Shown: positions 4,604-6,218 of the stretch, one piece after another | Position numbering within the stretch: position 1 is the first letter of the stretch | Layout: every line of letters begins with the position of its first letter | Assembly (NCBI GenBank): GCA_017939025.1 | Contig: JAGBAI010000124.1 | Location: 1-6,218 of the forward strand | Source: Oscillospiraceae bacterium | Lineage (GTDB): Bacteria; Bacillota_A; Clostridia; Oscillospirales; Oscillospiraceae | DNA length: 6,218 bases | Direction of reading: 5' to 3' | The notes under the pieces: generated by a model | What the model was told of the DNA's origin: nothing | Databases searched by the model: none | What the model saw: the letters and a program-made list of their open reading frames with translations, nothing else | Position numbers and translations under genes: made by a program

Positions 4604-6109
4604 ATGGCGTACTATTATCCGGAACCCAGCCACACTTTCAGCGAGTACCTGCTGATCCCCGGTTACACTTCCGAGGATTGCATCCCCGACCGGGTCTCTC
4701 TGAAGACTCCCCTGGTCAAGTACCGCAAGGGCGTGGAAGAGCCCGCAATCTCCCTGAATGTGCCTCTGACTTCCGCTGTCATGCAGTCCGTCTCCAATGA
4801 TACCCTGGCCATCGCTCTGGCTAAGGAAGGTGGCATCAGCTTCATCTTTGGCTCCCAGACCATCGAGAACCAGGCCGCCATGGTGGCCCGTGTCAAGGGC
4901 TACAAGGCCGGTTTCGTCACTTCCGCATCCAACCTGACCCCCGAGGCAACTCTGGCCGATGTGCTGGCCCTGAAGGCCAAGAACGGCTTCTCCACCGTTG
5001 CCATCACCGAGGACGGCACCGCCAACGGTAAGCTGCTGGGCATCGTCTCCAGCCGTGACTACCGTGTTTCCCGGATGGATCCCAGCGAGAAGGTTGCAAC
5101 CTTTATGACCCCCCGTGCCAAGCTGGTCACCGCTCCCAAGGAAACCTCGCTGAAGCAGGCCAACGACATCATCTGGGACAACAAGCTCAATTCCCTGCCC
5201 ATCGTGGATGAAAACGACCACCTGCTGTACTTCGTCTTCCGTAAGGACTACGCTTCCCACAAGGAAAACCCCCTGGAGCTGCTGGACAACAAGAAGCGTT
5301 ACCTGGTTGGCGCCGGTATCAATACCCGCGACTACGCAACCCGTATCCCCGCTCTGCTGGAAGCAGGCGCGGACGTGCTGGTCATCGACTCCTCCGAGGG
5401 CTACACCTGCTGGCAGGAAAAGACCATCAAGTGGGTTCGGGACAACTACGGCGACTCCGTTAAGATCGGTGCCGGCAACGTGGTTGACCGTGACGGCTTC
5501 CTGTTCCTGGCTAAGGCCGGCGCAGACTTCGTGAAGGTCGGCATCGGCGGCGGTTCCATCTGCATCACCCGTGAGACCAAGGGCATCGGCCGCGGCCAGG
5601 CTACCGCTCTGATCGAGGTTGCAGCTGCCCGTGACGAGTACTTCAAGGAGACCGGCATTTACGTGCCCATCTGCTCCGACGGCGGTATCGTCCACGACTA
5701 CCACATGACCCTGGCTCTGGCCATGGGCGCAGACTTCCTGATGCTAGGCCGTTACTTCGCCCGCTTCGATGAGTCCCCCACCAACAAGGTCATGGTCAAC
5801 GGCGCTTACATGAAGGAGTACTGGGGCGAAGGCTCCAACCGTGCCCGTAACTGGCAGCGCTACGACCTGGGCGGCGCCAGCAAGCTGACCTTCGAGGAAG
5901 GCGTTGACTCCTATGTTACCTACGCAGGCCCCCTGCACAACAACGTGGAGGCTTCCCTGTACAAGGTCAAGTCCACCATGTGCAACGTGGGTGTTACCAA
6001 CATTCCCGACCTGCAGCGGGAAGCCAAGCTGACTCTGGTGTCCTCCGTCTCCATCGTCGAAGGCGGCGCCCACGACGTCACCCTGCGCTCCACTTCCAAC
6101 ATTAAGTAA
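4604..6109 (+). CDS. guaB: Inosine-5'-monophosphate dehydrogenase, Tritrichomonas-like type
   Basis: The enzyme oxidises IMP to XMP with NAD+, the committed step of guanine nucleotide synthesis. The 501-residue product has a TIM barrel interrupted by a pair of CBS domains (about 104-220). Visible are MQSVS (60-64), the NAD-site IDSSEG (261-266), GAGN (289-292), the catalytic loop GGGSICITR (315-323) with Cys320, SDGG (358-361) and the flap with Arg419-Tyr420 in WQRYDLGG. The common bacterial loop reads GPGSICTTR. This variant, together with [11 protein letters not shown] (382-392) and VEGGAHDV (485-492), matches the Tritrichomonas foetus enzyme as I remember it, with residue numbers shifted by one. 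Lys311 and Glu432 correspond to its Lys310 and Glu431. Codon use is strongly biased (CTG, GGC, CGT/CGC, AAG), suggesting high expression. GGAGG lies 8 nt before the start. All catalytic residues are present. Confidence 0.97.
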   Translation: MAYYYPEPSHTFSEYLLIPGYTSEDCIPDRVSLKTPLVKYRKGVEEPAISLNVPLTSAVMQSVSNDTLAIALAKEGGISFIFGSQTIENQAAMVARVKGYKAGFVTSASNLTPEATLADVLALKAKNGFSTVAITEDGTANGKLLGIVSSRDYRVSRMDPSEKVATFMTPRAKLVTAPKETSLKQANDIIWDNKLNSLPIVDENDHLLYFVFRKDYASHKENPLELLDNKKRYLVGAGINTRDYATRIPALLEAGADVLVIDSSEGYTCWQEKTIKWVRDNYGDSVKIGAGNVVDRDGFLFLAKAGADFVKVGIGGGSICITRETKGIGRGQATALIEVAAARDEYFKETGIYVPICSDGGIVHDYHMTLALAMGADFLMLGRYFARFDESPTNKVMVNGAYMKEYWGEGSNRARNWQRYDLGGASKLTFEEGVDSYVTYAGPLHNNVEASLYKVKSTMCNVGVTNIPDLQREAKLTLVSSVSIVEGGAHDVTLRSTSNIK

Positions 6110-6124
6110 GAAAATGTGTAAAAA

Positions 6125-6152
6125 ACGACCGGAAGAATTCCGGTCGTGTTTT
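6125..6152 (+). terminator. Rho-independent terminator after guaB (possibly bidirectional)
   Basis: A perfect 10-bp stem, ACGACCGGAA (6125-6134) and TTCCGGTCGT (6138-6147), with loop GAA, is followed by GTTTT. It begins 16 bp after the guaB stop. Six A (6120-6125) precede it, so the minus-strand reading has the longer T-tract. It may also terminate a converging gene beyond the window. Confidence 0.85.
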
Positions 6153-6218
6153 GCTATCGTAGGGGAGGGTCACTGACCCGCCCCGACAGAAAAGGAAATG
6201 CCACACCGGAAGGCGGGG

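Noticed and set aside
4580..5704. 374-codon open frame antisense to guaB
   Set aside because: It is low-complexity (rich in G, V, L, D), lacks family motifs, and arises because the biased codon use of guaB rarely yields stops on the opposite strand.

Overview
This window carries a bacterial replication-initiation region and a divergent transcription unit. It holds four complete protein genes: dnaN and dnaA on the minus strand, and a YitT-family membrane protein gene and an IMP dehydrogenase gene (guaB) on the plus strand. The dnaA-dnaN order with an origin between the genes, AAAGGAG/GGAGG-type ribosome binding sites and a YitT/DUF2179 protein point to a Firmicute. The moderately GC-rich coding sequence and the style of the intergenic hairpin repeats suggest a gut clostridium, perhaps of the Oscillospirales. 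That lineage call is inference, not proof.

Layout. Bases 26-1135 encode the DNA polymerase III beta clamp. The 718 bp between dnaN and dnaA has two halves. The half next to dnaN (about 1155-1380) looks like oriC: an AT-rich stretch, seven consecutive DnaA-trio-like triplets, and eight TCCACA cores in about 156 bp, four of them full TTTTCCACA DnaA boxes. The half next to dnaA (1432-1828) holds two diverged copies, head to head, of a hairpin-rich repeat of about 150 bp. Their stems keep pairing although the bases differ. DnaA follows on the minus strand (1854-3167). The 353 bp gap upstream of dnaA carries divergent promoter candidates. The plus-strand promoter has a bulged 12-bp inverted repeat at the expected transcription start.

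On the plus strand the YitT-family gene (3521-4441) is followed by a 106-bp repeat element built of 7-bp units, then guaB (4604-6109) and a bidirectional-looking terminator (6125-6152). The IMP dehydrogenase is not the common bacterial sequence type. From memory it matches, almost motif for motif, the enzyme of the protozoan Tritrichomonas foetus.

How the parts fit. DnaA would bind the box cluster and open the AT-rich segment beside dnaN, and the clamp then gives the polymerase processivity. The plus-strand genes run with the rightward replication fork. They are not the rpmH-rnpA genes usually found divergent from dnaA in Firmicutes. The strongest candidates for something undescribed are the covarying inverted repeat pair inside the origin, the heptad repeat element, and the protozoan-type IMP dehydrogenase.
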